A stretch of 8,133 nt of DNA from JBDTMT01 sp033764095 (GCA_033764095.1 JANRJF010000288.1:1-8133), one strand, 5' to 3'. Shown: positions 1 to 6,931, numbered from the stretch's first letter. Numbers and translations are program-made. Notes: a model not told the origin generated them from the sequence alone.

Positions 1-926
1 CGCTCGCCGCCGAAGCCGATGCGCGGATCGCGGCGCGCGCGCGCCATCACCCGCTGCGCGTAGCCGGCCCCGTGGCGCTGCGCCGCCGTCACTCCGGCGA
101 TGCGCAGGCGCGCCGCCGGCCAGGTGGTGCGCATGAACGCGTCGACCAGCACGCCGAGCCCCTTCAGGCGATCGAGCCGGCCGACGTAGCCGACGACGAA
201 GGGCTCCGACTCGGCCGGCGCGACGCGCGCCGGCGCGGCGTCGGCGAAGGCCGCCGACACCCCCGGCGGACAGACGGTCACCGCCTCGGGGCGGACGCCG
301 TTGGCGAGCGGCACGCGGCGCGTCGCCGCGCCGTGCACCAGCACGCGGTCGCAGCTGGCCAGAAAGGCGCGTGCGGCGCGGCCCCGCTGCCGCAGGCTCT
401 CGGGTTCCCCGATCTCGATGCTGGCGGTGGCGGCAGACCATTGGCGCAGGCGCTGCCAGTGCAGCGCGCGCGGCACGGCGCGCAGGAACTCGACGCGGGT
501 GCAGGCGCCGCAGCGCCAGGCGCGCAGCGCGCCATCGCACACCACCGCGCCCCAGCGCAGCAGGCTGCCGGTCGGGCACAGCGTCGCCGGTGAATGATAG
601 GTGAACACCGCGGGGATGCGGCGCTGGCGGGCCAGCTGCGCCACCACCGACTCCGCCCGTCCGCAGCTGTGGAAGTGGAGCAGTGTCGGCGGGTCGGCGG
701 CGAGCAGGCCATCGACCTCACCGCGCAGCCGGTCGAGCGACGGCGTGGTGAGCGGGACGACCCGCACCGCCGCGCCGGGCGGCGACGCGACGGCGCGCGC
801 CGCGAGCCACAGCAGCGTGCCGCGCACGCCGTGCCGGCCGGATTCGACGACCAGGTCGTGCTGGTAGCGCTCGGTGCCGAACGACGCGTCGAGATGGCAG
901 AGGTCGCTGACATGCAGGACGTGCAT
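1..926 (-). CDS. GT4-type (GT-B fold) glycosyltransferase, 3' end cut by window edge
   Basis: Read directly from the minus strand, this frame stays open for 308 codons from ATG at 926 to the window edge. The protein begins MHVLHVSDL. A glycine loop (FGTERYQHDL, residues 15-24) matches the GGxE-type loop of GT4 enzymes. LLHFHSCG (82-89) and FTYHSP (108-113) fit the N-terminal acceptor-side Rossmann domain. The donor domain opens with GYVGRLDRLKG (246-256), carrying the Arg and Lys expected to contact the sugar-nucleotide phosphates. The later Glu-x7-Glu motif would lie beyond the edge, so about 80-100 residues are missing. Four cysteines (117, 130, 139, 142) form a CPTG...C...CGAC cluster, which I recall from a subset of GT4 proteins and which may bind metal (inference). 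The start overlaps the stop of the upstream glycosyltransferase as TGATG, implying translational coupling; a GTG at 929 is an alternative. Donor and acceptor cannot be told. Likely cytoplasmic, acting in polysaccharide or glycolipid assembly. Confidence 0.85.
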   Translation of the reverse strand, partial: MHVLHVSDLCHLDASFGTERYQHDLVVESGRHGVRGTLLWLAARAVASPPGAAVRVVPLTTPSLDRLRGEVDGLLAADPPTLLHFHSCGRAESVVAQLARQRRIPAVFTYHSPATLCPTGSLLRWGAVVCDGALRAWRCGACTRVEFLRAVPRALHWQRLRQWSAATASIEIGEPESLRQRGRAARAFLASCDRVLVHGAATRRVPLANGVRPEAVTVCPPGVSAAFADAAPARVAPAESEPFVVGYVGRLDRLKGLGVLVDAFMRTTWPAARLRIAGVTAAQRHGAGYAQRVMARARRDPRIGFGGE

Positions 927-1993
927 CACGGCTCCGTCGCGCGCGGGACGGTGCGCGCCAGCAGCGCCGCCATCGTCGCCGCCCGGTGATCCCAGGTATG
1001 CGCACGCGCCGTCGCCAGCCGCGCCGTCTGCAGCCCGTCGTCGAAATCGCAGCGGCGCAGCGCCTCCAGACGCGCGATCAACTCGGACGCGTCACCACAC
1101 AGGGTCACCAACGGCGCAAAGTCCGCCACCTGCGCGCAGCCGGGCGTGCCGAGCAGCGGGCGGCCGGCGGCGAGGTGCACGAACAACCGCATCGGGCTGC
1201 CCCACGGGTTGATGCTGCGCTCGGAGAACGGCATGACGCCGACGTCCACTTCGGCCGCCTGCCGCGCCAGCTCGCGATACGGCAGCCGCCCGAGGAACTG
1301 GCAGCGCGGGTGCCGCTGCAACCACGCGAGCGGCTCGCGATCGGCGGCGACCAGCTCCGCCTCCTCGACATCGCCGGCGAAGCGCCAGTGCAGCCACGGC
1401 AGCGCCTCGACCGCCTGGCGGATCCAGGTGAGCCGCAGGCGGCTGGAGACCCGTCCGAGCACGCCGGCAAGCGCTGGGAGGCGGCGGCGCGGCGGCAGCG
1501 GCTGGGCCGGAATCAACGCGGCGGGCACCGCATTCGGCGAGACGACGAGGCGCGCCGCCGGCAGGCGGTGGCGGCGCGCCATCTCCGCCGCCAGCGCCGC
1601 CGAGACCACCACCACCACGGCGCAGCGCGAGACGATGCGCCGCTCCCACGCGTAGACGCGCGCCGCCGGCCAGCCGTAGCCGACCGCATAGTTGTCCACC
1701 GCGTAGTAGACGAGCGTGGCGCGCGGAAAGCAGCGCGCCACCCACCACTGCGCCGGCGAGGTGAGGATCAGCGCGCGCGGTGCCAACCCGGCGTGCGGTC
1801 GCCAGCGCGGCGGCAGCCAGCCGTACAAGGCGCCGAGCACCGCCTGGCGTGGATTGGTCAGCGCGACGTCCAGCTTGTCCGCCAGGGCGGCGACCATCTC
1901 GCCGACCGCCGGGTCGACCGCGTCCACGTCGCGCGCGCTCGCCGCGGCATGGTGCGCGGCGACCAGAACCTCAGCGCGACGAACGCCCGGCAT
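926..1993 (-). CDS. GT-B glycosyltransferase resembling the TuaH-like group
   Basis: This 355-residue protein looks like a full-length GT-B enzyme that transfers a sugar from a nucleotide donor. Visible landmarks are an N-terminal strand (EVLVAAH, 8-14), YYAVDNY (96-102, as in the V-Y/D-x-V-D-D-Y motif of TuaH-like proteins), E117 in a following helix, VVVSAAL (128-134), SPNAV (152-156) and the donor-domain start GVLGRVSSRLRL (177-188). FLGRLPYREL (233-242), a string leading to VGVMPF (251-256), and SPMRLFVHLAAGRPLLGTP (266-284) complete the donor site. In the usual form of that last motif, P-x-K-x-x-E-Y-L-A-x-G-x-P, Arg replaces Lys and Val272 replaces Glu. The ATG at 1993 is the first start after an in-frame TAA at 2005-2003, and AAGG lies 7 nt upstream of it. 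The stop shares a base with the next glycosyltransferase's ATG (TGATG). The product probably works with its neighbour on the same glycan. Substrate unknown. Confidence 0.85.
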   Translation of the reverse strand: MPGVRRAEVLVAAHHAAASARDVDAVDPAVGEMVAALADKLDVALTNPRQAVLGALYGWLPPRWRPHAGLAPRALILTSPAQWWVARCFPRATLVYYAVDNYAVGYGWPAARVYAWERRIVSRCAVVVVVSAALAAEMARRHRLPAARLVVSPNAVPAALIPAQPLPPRRRLPALAGVLGRVSSRLRLTWIRQAVEALPWLHWRFAGDVEEAELVAADREPLAWLQRHPRCQFLGRLPYRELARQAAEVDVGVMPFSERSINPWGSPMRLFVHLAAGRPLLGTPGCAQVADFAPLVTLCGDASELIARLEALRRCDFDDGLQTARLATARAHTWDHRAATMAALLARTVPRATEP

Positions 1994-2045
1994 CGTGCGG
2001 CCTTACTGCATCGCGCGCCAGGGGCAAACCGGGCGAGCGCGTATG

Positions 2046-2127
2046 GCGTATCGCTGATCGCCTATCGTCGGAAGATCGGCCCTTGAGCTTGCCCGGTTCG
2101 TCCGACGACAGGCCATAGGCGATACGC
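2046..2127. repeat. Large imperfect inverted repeat in an intergenic spacer
   Basis: Two 27-nt arms (2046-2072 and 2101-2127) are reverse complements at 23 of 27 positions and flank a 28-nt loop. The outer 9 and inner 8 pairs are perfect; the four mismatches are in the middle. A short direct echo (GCGTAT at 2039 and again at 2046) adjoins the left arm. It lies about 40 bp after the stop of the MptE-like gene and about 50 bp before the start of the glycosyltransferase, both read on the minus strand. The outer arm words GCGTATCGC and GGCGATACGC resemble dispersed GCGATAGGC-type intergenic repeats I recall from GC-rich genomes. It could act as a folded RNA element, attenuator or mRNA-end stabiliser. 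There is no T-tract, so a classical intrinsic terminator is unlikely. Confidence 0.7.
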
Positions 2128-2166
2128 GGTAAGCGCGGGGTTGCGCCGTTCAGGCGCACCCCCGCC

Positions 2167-2847
2167 TCACCCATGCCGGACGACCTCGACGCCGCCGTGC
2201 TCGACCCACCCGAGCAGCGCCGCGAAGTGCGCGCGCTGCCGCGGCGTCGTCCGCCCCCGCGACCCGGGCGCGAAGTAGTTGCCGCCGGCGTCGTTGTCCA
2301 TCGCGCAGCCGTACAGGTGGATCGCCGCGGCGCCCATGGTCAGCGCGATCTGCACGGCGACGCCGGCGATGCTGGCGCCGTGCAGCACGCGCCCGCCCCG
2401 CAGCGTGTCGCGGAAGACCGCCGCGTCGCTGGGGAACTCCGGCGTCGCGTACTGAAACCAGCCGTGGCCGGCGGCGGGACGCGCGCGCGGCGCGTAGTCG
2501 TAGAGCGGCGCCATCGAATCGTGCAGCCGCGCCGCCAGGCCGCGCGGCAGGCGTTGCGCGCGCAACCGGTAGCGGGTGGAGGCGCGCGGGAACAAGACCG
2601 CGTCGCGCGGCGCGACGAACGAGGCGACCAGGCGGCGGGCGCCGAAACGCCGCGAGCCGTAGAACCACTCGCACCACGGCGCGCCGGCGTCGCCGCAGGC
2701 GAAGTACTGGTAGGGCACGTCGTACAGCGCGGCGCCGTTGACGGCGATGGCGATCGGCTGCTGGCCGCGGAAGCGGCGCAGCGACGGTCCACTGCCGAGG
2801 ACCGCGATCGGCTCGCCGGCGTGGAGGCCGTGATAGGTCGCCAGCAT
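2167..2847 (-). CDS. MptE-like / DUF115-type protein
   Basis: The 226-residue product starts MLATYHGLHAGEPIAVLGSG. GSGPSL (18-23) after a hydrophobic strand is the hallmark of the MptE-like/DUF115 group, which contains archaeal 6-hydroxymethyl-dihydropterin diphosphokinases and bacterial Maf-type flagellin glycosyltransferases. IAIAVNGAALYDVPYQYFAC (32-51) followed by D53 matches the family's next strand, where the acceptor or nucleotide site forms. The region 157-184 (GASIAGVAVQIALTMGA, then IHLYGCAMD) matches the GxTVxxxALxLA...IxLxGxD block. Two glycosyltransferases lie downstream on the same strand, so a transferase role in surface glycan assembly is more likely than pterin synthesis (inference). 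ATG 2847 places GSGPSL at the expected distance. The frame stays open upstream to 3093, but that stretch is Arg/Pro-rich, lacks family features and runs into the DUF748 gene; a TTG at 2883 is a possible alternative start. No clear ribosome-binding site precedes 2847. Confidence 0.75.
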   Translation of the reverse strand: MLATYHGLHAGEPIAVLGSGPSLRRFRGQQPIAIAVNGAALYDVPYQYFACGDAGAPWCEWFYGSRRFGARRLVASFVAPRDAVLFPRASTRYRLRAQRLPRGLAARLHDSMAPLYDYAPRARPAAGHGWFQYATPEFPSDAAVFRDTLRGGRVLHGASIAGVAVQIALTMGAAAIHLYGCAMDNDAGGNYFAPGSRGRTTPRQRAHFAALLGWVEHGGVEVVRHG

Positions 2848-2853
2848 GGCGAT

Positions 2854-2883
2854 GCGATAGTGCCGTGGTCGCCGCGGCGTCAA
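2854..2883 (-). promoter_or_regulatory. Possible sigma70-like promoter for the MptE-like gene
   Basis: On the minus strand TTGACG (2883-2878) and TATCGC (2859-2854) are separated by 18 nt. The -35 box matches five of six consensus bases; the -10 box is weaker. The -10 ends only 6 nt before the ATG at 2847, so a transcript from it would be leaderless or nearly so, which fits the absence of a ribosome-binding site. In DNA this GC-rich the TTGACG is noticeable, but chance cannot be excluded. Confidence 0.3.
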
Positions 2884-2954
2884 TTGCCGCAGGCCCCCAG
2901 CAGACCTGCCCCGCAGTGCGCGGGCGGGAATCGGATCCAGGCAGGCTATGTGCC

Positions 2955-2995
2955 ACCGGGCTTGCCGGTTCGGTTCCTTCCCCACGAGGATGGGG
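2955..2995. terminator. Two small hairpins downstream of the DUF748 gene
   Basis: A 5-bp stem ACCGG/CCGGT with a 5-nt loop (2955-2969) and a 5-bp stem CCCCA/TGGGG with a 6-nt loop (2980-2995) lie 22-65 bp past the stop of the DUF748 gene, read on the minus strand. Neither is followed by a T-run. They could slow or end transcription before the glycan genes, but the stems are short for an intrinsic terminator. The rest of the spacer 2848-3016 shows only the promoter-like pair noted separately. Confidence 0.25.
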
Positions 2996-3016
2996 GTCCT
3001 GAAGTGCGATCGCGCC

Positions 3017-6000
3017 TCAGGGTTTATCCTGCAGCTCGACGTAGACGCTGGGCGGCAGGTTGGGCGGCGCGCCGGAAGGGGCCCTCCAGGCAACCGGCAG
3101 CAGGCGGTCGGCGGCCAGCCGCGGCACCGCGTCGGCGGCGGTGAAGGCGGCGCGCACGGCGGCGAGGCGCGCGTCGGCCAGCGCCTGTGCCTGGGATGGG
3201 CTGAGCAGGGCCAACTCGCTGGGGCTGAGCTGCGGCATGACGACCAGGGCGAGGCCGGGATGCGCCTGCAGGATGCGGGTGATCTCGGCGACGCGCGCGG
3301 CGCCGGCGGCGTCGAGCGTGCCGACGCCGGCGGGGAAGGGGATCGGGTCGATGGCGAAGGCGTGTGGCGCGCCCTGCGTGCCGAACAGGCTGCCGAGGAT
3401 GCGCAGCGGGCTGGTGAGCGCGCCGACGATGGCGCTGCGCACCGCCTGGCCGACGATCGAGCCGAGCGTGACGCGACCAGAGCCGGCGTCGATCGCCAGC
3501 GGCAGGGTGAGGTCTATTGTGCCGGAGCTGTCGGCGATCAGGCCGAGCGCGATCGGCAGCGGCACGCCGCTCTGGCGCTGGATGGCGTCCTCGCCCACCT
3601 GCGACACCTCGACGCCGCGCAGGACGAGCTGCGCGGTGGCGTCGTACTGCGAGCCGGCCGGCGTCGCCTGCAGCACCACCGACAGCCAGCCGGCGGTGAC
3701 GTCGAAGCCGAGCAGCGGCGCGACGTAGGGGTTGAACGACGACAGCATGGTGTCATCCAACGTGGCGCGACCCTGCACCCCGGCGTCGGTGATCGCGCCG
3801 CTGATCTCGACGCGGCTGATCTCGTCGCGCTTGGCGGTCAGCGAGAAGGCGCCGCCCGGCGCCGGCGGCAGGCGCAGGTCGCTCGCCTCGCCGCTCAGCG
3901 CGCCGAAGCTGGTCCAGAAGTCGGGCTCGAGGACGGTGTCGATGAACTCCAGCTTGCCGCCGGCAACCTGCACCTCGCGCAGTCGCGCCGTGGGGCGGCG
4001 CGGTACGGCCCCGTCGCCGCCGGTGTTGAGCAACGACGACGGGAAGGTGCCGTCGGGCCGGCGCAGCACCATGACGTACGGATAGTCGAGGCTGAGCGTG
4101 GTGACGTCGAGCGGCGGCGCGGCGCCGCTGTCGTACACCAGCTGCAGCGCGGCGCGGCTCACCGCCATCACCTCGGCCGGCCGTTGCGGATCGGGCGGCA
4201 GGGTGTGCAGGTCGGCGACACTGGCGGTGCCGGCCACGCGCTGCCGGCCGTCGCGCAGCTCGACGTGCAGCGCCGCGTCGCCGCGGCCACGCGCCAGGCG
4301 CAACGGCAGCACGGCGAGGAGGCGCGTCAACGCCGGCAGCGGCAGCGCACTGGCGCGCACGTCGAGCCCGGCGTCGAGCGGCTGCAGGCCGAGCGGACCG
4401 TCGACGCTCAGCGCCCCGCCGCCGTCGAACGTGGCGCGCAGGGTGAGCGGTTGCGCGCTGCCCGGCGTCAGCCCGCCCCAGCGCAGCGACGCGATCGCGA
4501 TCGGCACGACGGTGTCGTCGCGCCGCAGGCGCACGCGCGCCGCGCGCGCCTCGATGGCGCCGGAGCGCACCGTCCAGGCCGGCGTCGTGCCGGTCGCGCC
4601 GGCCGGCGGCGGCGCGATGTCCGGCAGGGCCGTCTCGATGGTCGGCGCGTCGAGCGCGACGGCGCCGAGGTCGATGCGCCGCTGCAACAGGTCGACGTCC
4701 ACCTGCGGCAGCGTCGCGCTCTTCGCCGCGAAGGCGACCCCGGCGCTGGTCAGACGCGGCTCGCGCAGGTGCAGGTCGAGCCGCGCGCTGCGCTGCGGCG
4801 GCAGGTTGCGGGTGGTGATCGTCGCCCCGAGGTCGAGCCGGGTGCGCAGCGTCTCGGCGCCGGCGGGCAGGTCGAGGCGCGTGCGATCGAGGCTGAGATC
4901 GGACAGCCGCAGCGCCGCGTCGAGCTCGGGCCCGCCGGCATCGGGGCCGGGCCTGAGCTGCGCGGTGAGGGTGAGCGGTGCGCCGTCGAGCGCGCCGTCG
5001 AGCGTCGCGTGCAGCGCCACCCGGCCCTCGCTGAGGTCGATGTCGGTGCAGGTGAGCCGCGCCAGGTGGAGCGGGGCGGTCCGCTGCTGGCCGCCGACCG
5101 GATAGCGCAGCGCCAGCTCGCCGTCGGTGATCACCAGCTCGCCGATCGTCACCTCCGGCGGCGCGCCGCCGGCCGCGCTGCTGCTCGCGCCGCCGAAGCC
5201 GGCCAGCGTCGGGCGAAACTGCGCGTCGAGCTGCAGGGCGCCGGCGGGGCGGTCGACGGCGATGCGGTCGAGCTCGATCGCGTTGCGGGAGAGGTCGATG
5301 CGCACGTCCGGCAGCACCACCGTGCCGGCGCCGAACTCGGTGCCGGCATCGTCGGTGATGCGCGGTTCGTGCAGCGTGACGTCGAGCACCACCTGCCGCG
5401 CCGGCGGCGCGCTGCGCAGCGTCAGCGTGCCGCGCAGGTCGACGACGGCGTGGAAGGTGTCGAGCGCCGGCACCAGGTTGATGGTGCGGCGGTCGACCGC
5501 CAGGCCGCTCACCGAGCCGCGTGCGTCGAGGTCGATCCGGTCGCCGACCATGTGCAGGCGGCCGGTCATCTCCAGTGGCGCACCGTCGAGCGTCCCGCTG
5601 AGCTGCCCCTGCAGGGTGGCGTTGCCGCCGGTGGCGCTGACGTCGGATGCCTCCAGCTGGGCGACATGCACCTGGGCATCGCGCAACTCGCCGCGCACCG
5701 GGTAGCGCAGGGTGAGGTCGCCGTCGGTGACGGCGACGCGGCGCAGGGTGATCGGCGGCGGATGCCGCGTCGGGCCGCCGGCGTCGCCGGCGAGCAGCAC
5801 CGGGCGGTAATGCTCGTCGAGCTCGACCGTGCCGGCGGGGGCGTCGACCTCCAACCGATCGATGACCAGCGCGCCGCGCCACAGGGCGCCGAGGTCGCCC
5901 TGCAGCAGCACGCGGCCGGCGCGCAGCCCGGCGGGGGCGGCGCCGATGACGACCTGCTCGGCGCTGACCAGTCCGTCGCGCGGCTGCCAGTCGAGCCGGC

Positions 6001-6154
6001 CGATCGCCACCGGCGTGCCGAGCGCGCCGCCCAGCGCGCGCTCGAGCAGCGGCCGGGCGACGCGCGGCAGCCACAGCACCGCGGCCACCGCCAGGGCCGC
6101 CAGGACGACGCCGACGCCCAGCAGCACACGACCGACGCGGCCCGCCCGACTCAT
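3017..6154 (-). CDS. AsmA-like DUF748-domain envelope protein
   Basis: The 1045-residue protein starts MSRAGRVGRVLLGVGVV. One N-terminal transmembrane helix (about 9-29) should anchor it in the inner membrane, with the rest in the periplasm. LLERALGGALGTPVAIGRLDW (38-58) is the opening seen in AsmA-type proteins. A long run of short beta-strand-like segments follows, including two tandem copies of a 200-residue module and part of a third. The C-terminus is DUF748: NPYVAPLLGFDVTAGWL (808-824), SGTIDLTLPL (877-886) and ALTSPLRILGSLFG (912-925). The tail (about 935-1045: IPFPAGVGTLDAAG, then HPGLALVV) resembles the OmpA-like end of DUF748 proteins. AsmA-like relatives (TamB, YhdP, YdbH) form hydrophobic grooves implicated in phospholipid transport between membranes; DUF748 members are less studied. 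ATG 6154 puts the helix at the N-terminus and follows GGTGGGGA; an upstream ATG at 6235 adds 27 Arg/Pro-rich residues and is less likely. It diverges from the DUF4124 gene across 123 bp. Confidence 0.9.
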   Translation of the reverse strand: MSRAGRVGRVLLGVGVVLAALAVAAVLWLPRVARPLLERALGGALGTPVAIGRLDWQPRDGLVSAEQVVIGAAPAGLRAGRVLLQGDLGALWRGALVIDRLEVDAPAGTVELDEHYRPVLLAGDAGGPTRHPPPITLRRVAVTDGDLTLRYPVRGELRDAQVHVAQLEASDVSATGGNATLQGQLSGTLDGAPLEMTGRLHMVGDRIDLDARGSVSGLAVDRRTINLVPALDTFHAVVDLRGTLTLRSAPPARQVVLDVTLHEPRITDDAGTEFGAGTVVLPDVRIDLSRNAIELDRIAVDRPAGALQLDAQFRPTLAGFGGASSSAAGGAPPEVTIGELVITDGELALRYPVGGQQRTAPLHLARLTCTDIDLSEGRVALHATLDGALDGAPLTLTAQLRPGPDAGGPELDAALRLSDLSLDRTRLDLPAGAETLRTRLDLGATITTRNLPPQRSARLDLHLREPRLTSAGVAFAAKSATLPQVDVDLLQRRIDLGAVALDAPTIETALPDIAPPPAGATGTTPAWTVRSGAIEARAARVRLRRDDTVVPIAIASLRWGGLTPGSAQPLTLRATFDGGGALSVDGPLGLQPLDAGLDVRASALPLPALTRLLAVLPLRLARGRGDAALHVELRDGRQRVAGTASVADLHTLPPDPQRPAEVMAVSRAALQLVYDSGAAPPLDVTTLSLDYPYVMVLRRPDGTFPSSLLNTGGDGAVPRRPTARLREVQVAGGKLEFIDTVLEPDFWTSFGALSGEASDLRLPPAPGGAFSLTAKRDEISRVEISGAITDAGVQGRATLDDTMLSSFNPYVAPLLGFDVTAGWLSVVLQATPAGSQYDATAQLVLRGVEVSQVGEDAIQRQSGVPLPIALGLIADSSGTIDLTLPLAIDAGSGRVTLGSIVGQAVRSAIVGALTSPLRILGSLFGTQGAPHAFAIDPIPFPAGVGTLDAAGAARVAEITRILQAHPGLALVVMPQLSPSELALLSPSQAQALADARLAAVRAAFTAADAVPRLAADRLLPVAWRAPSGAPPNLPPSVYVELQDKP
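4679..5872. repeat. Internal tandem duplication of ~200 codons in the DUF748 gene
   Basis: Copy A (5872-5285, residues 95-290) and copy B (5284-4679, residues 291-492) align across their length. Examples are IDRLEVDAPAG with LDRIAVDRPAG, VTDGDLTLRYPV with ITDGELALRYPV, and LDGAPLEMTGRL with LDGAPLTLTAQL. LDVTLHEPRI in A pairs with LDLHLREPRL in B. The offset is a steady 197-202 residues. A third partial copy begins near residue 493 (RIDLGAVALDAPT). The DNA is also similar: GTAGCGCAGGGTGAGGTCGC near 5702 corresponds to ATAGCGCAGCGCCAGCTCGC near 5102 on the plus strand. Confidence 0.8.
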
Positions 6155-6277
6155 GTCCCCACCGTATCGCGATTCGCCGCGGGCGGGCAGGCGCCGGTCC
6201 GGCAGCCGCCAACCAGGCCGGGCAATCTGCTGCATACGCAGACGGCGAGAAATGCGCGTGGATAGGCATTCCCCGCC
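6155..6277. other. Divergent intergenic region
   Basis: These 123 bp separate the divergently read DUF748 and DUF4124 genes and must hold whatever promoters drive them. I found GGTGGGGA just before the DUF748 start and a short GCCGG-T-CCGGC palindrome (6193-6203). I saw no convincing -35/-10 pair for either gene and no strong ribosome-binding site before the plus-strand ATG at 6278. GGATAGGCAT (6261-6270) is the only AT-leaning word near that start and is a weak -10 candidate. Confidence 0.4.
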
Positions 6278-6931
6278 ATGCTACAGAGCGCTGCCGTGCG
6301 CACGGCGTGGCGACTGGTGGCGGCGATCGGGTGCCTGACGGCGGTCGGCTTCTCGGCCGGCGCGTCGGCGCAGGAGATCTACAAGTGGACCGACGCCGAG
6401 GGGAAGGTGCACTTCGGCAACGCCCCGCCGCCGGGCGCCAGGGACGTCGCCGCCAACGGCGGCGGCGAGGTCAGCAGTGCCGAAGCAGCATGCCAGGCCA
6501 AGGCACGCCAGGCCTGCACGCGTCAGTACGGCACGACCTTCGAGCGCTCCGTCAAAGGCAGCAGCGAGAGCGAGCGCTACTGCCGCGAGTCGCAGTACCA
6601 GACCTGCATGCAGTACGCGCGGGTACGGCCGACTGCCCCGAAGCCGATGAAGACGCTGGTGACCGAGCGGCTGAGCTACGATCCGCAGACCGGCGACCAT
6701 CTCGTCTGTCAGATGACCTGCCCGACCGATTGCACCGGCAGCCTGGAGATCTGGGGCGCGGAGAACCTGGCGCGCGCCGAGAATCCCGGCTCGCGCGACT
6801 ACACGGTGCGCGTCACGCCGAACGCGCCGGGCTCGGCCTACTGCCGCTCCAGCAGCCAGGACACCCGCGCCTCGATCGTGCTGAACCTCATGCGCGGCGA
6901 TGCGGTGGTTGCCAGCGCGACGGGCAAGTAG
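6278..6931 (+). CDS. Secreted DUF4124 protein with cysteine-rich C-terminal region
   Basis: The 217-residue product has a signal peptide: R8 and R12, a hydrophobic core at 13-27, and a likely cut after GASA (A31). The mature protein starts QEIYKWTDAEGKVHFGNAPP, a textbook DUF4124 domain (about 32-55), a short beta-rich module common at the N-terminus of proteobacterial envelope proteins and of unknown function. Beyond it the mature part holds eight cysteines, in AACQ, QACTR, RYCRE, QTCMQ, VCQMTCPTDC and AYCRS. An even number in an exported protein suggests four disulfides. I do not recognise the C-terminal region (about 115-217). ATG 6278 gives a complete signal peptide; GTG 6296 would also leave a usable one, and neither has a clear ribosome-binding site. 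The gene diverges from the DUF748 gene and converges on the DUF4124-protease gene, which carries a related N-terminal module. Periplasmic or outer-envelope location is inferred. Confidence 0.85.
   Translation: MLQSAAVRTAWRLVAAIGCLTAVGFSAGASAQEIYKWTDAEGKVHFGNAPPPGARDVAANGGGEVSSAEAACQAKARQACTRQYGTTFERSVKGSSESERYCRESQYQTCMQYARVRPTAPKPMKTLVTERLSYDPQTGDHLVCQMTCPTDCTGSLEIWGAENLARAENPGSRDYTVRVTPNAPGSAYCRSSSQDTRASIVLNLMRGDAVVASATGK

Noticed and set aside
278..913. A 211-codon minus-strand open frame within the first glycosyltransferase region
   Set aside because: It is out of frame with the true glycosyltransferase, which runs off the window edge and has clear GT4 motifs; this one is Arg/Ser/Ala-rich noise.
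986..2086. A 366-codon plus-strand open frame opposite the glycosyltransferase at 926-1993
   Set aside because: Arg-rich shadow of the glycosyltransferase codons; no recognisable motif.
1971..2174. A 67-codon minus-strand open frame spanning the palindrome
   Set aside because: It is the translation of the inverted repeat and spacer, overlaps the start of the glycosyltransferase gene and has no start signal or family resemblance.
2848..3093. N-terminal extension of the MptE-like gene up to 3093
   Set aside because: The extra residues are Arg/Pro-rich, overlap the end of the DUF748 gene and lie before the point where family similarity begins.
6193..6203. GCCGG-T-CCGGC palindrome as an operator between divergent genes
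   Set aside because: Short all-G/C palindromes are expected by chance at this base composition, and there is no second copy nearby.
2948..6265. A 1105-codon open frame on the plus strand opposite the DUF748 gene
   Set aside because: It mirrors the DUF748 coding frame and stays open only because of G/C-ending codons. Its product is a featureless Arg/Gln/Gly/Ala-rich string without hydrophobic cores or motifs.
3753..6269. An 838-codon open frame on the minus strand overlapping the DUF748 gene in another frame
   Set aside because: Arg/Ala/Pro-rich composition without domain features; the overlapping frame has a transmembrane anchor, DUF748 motifs and repeats.
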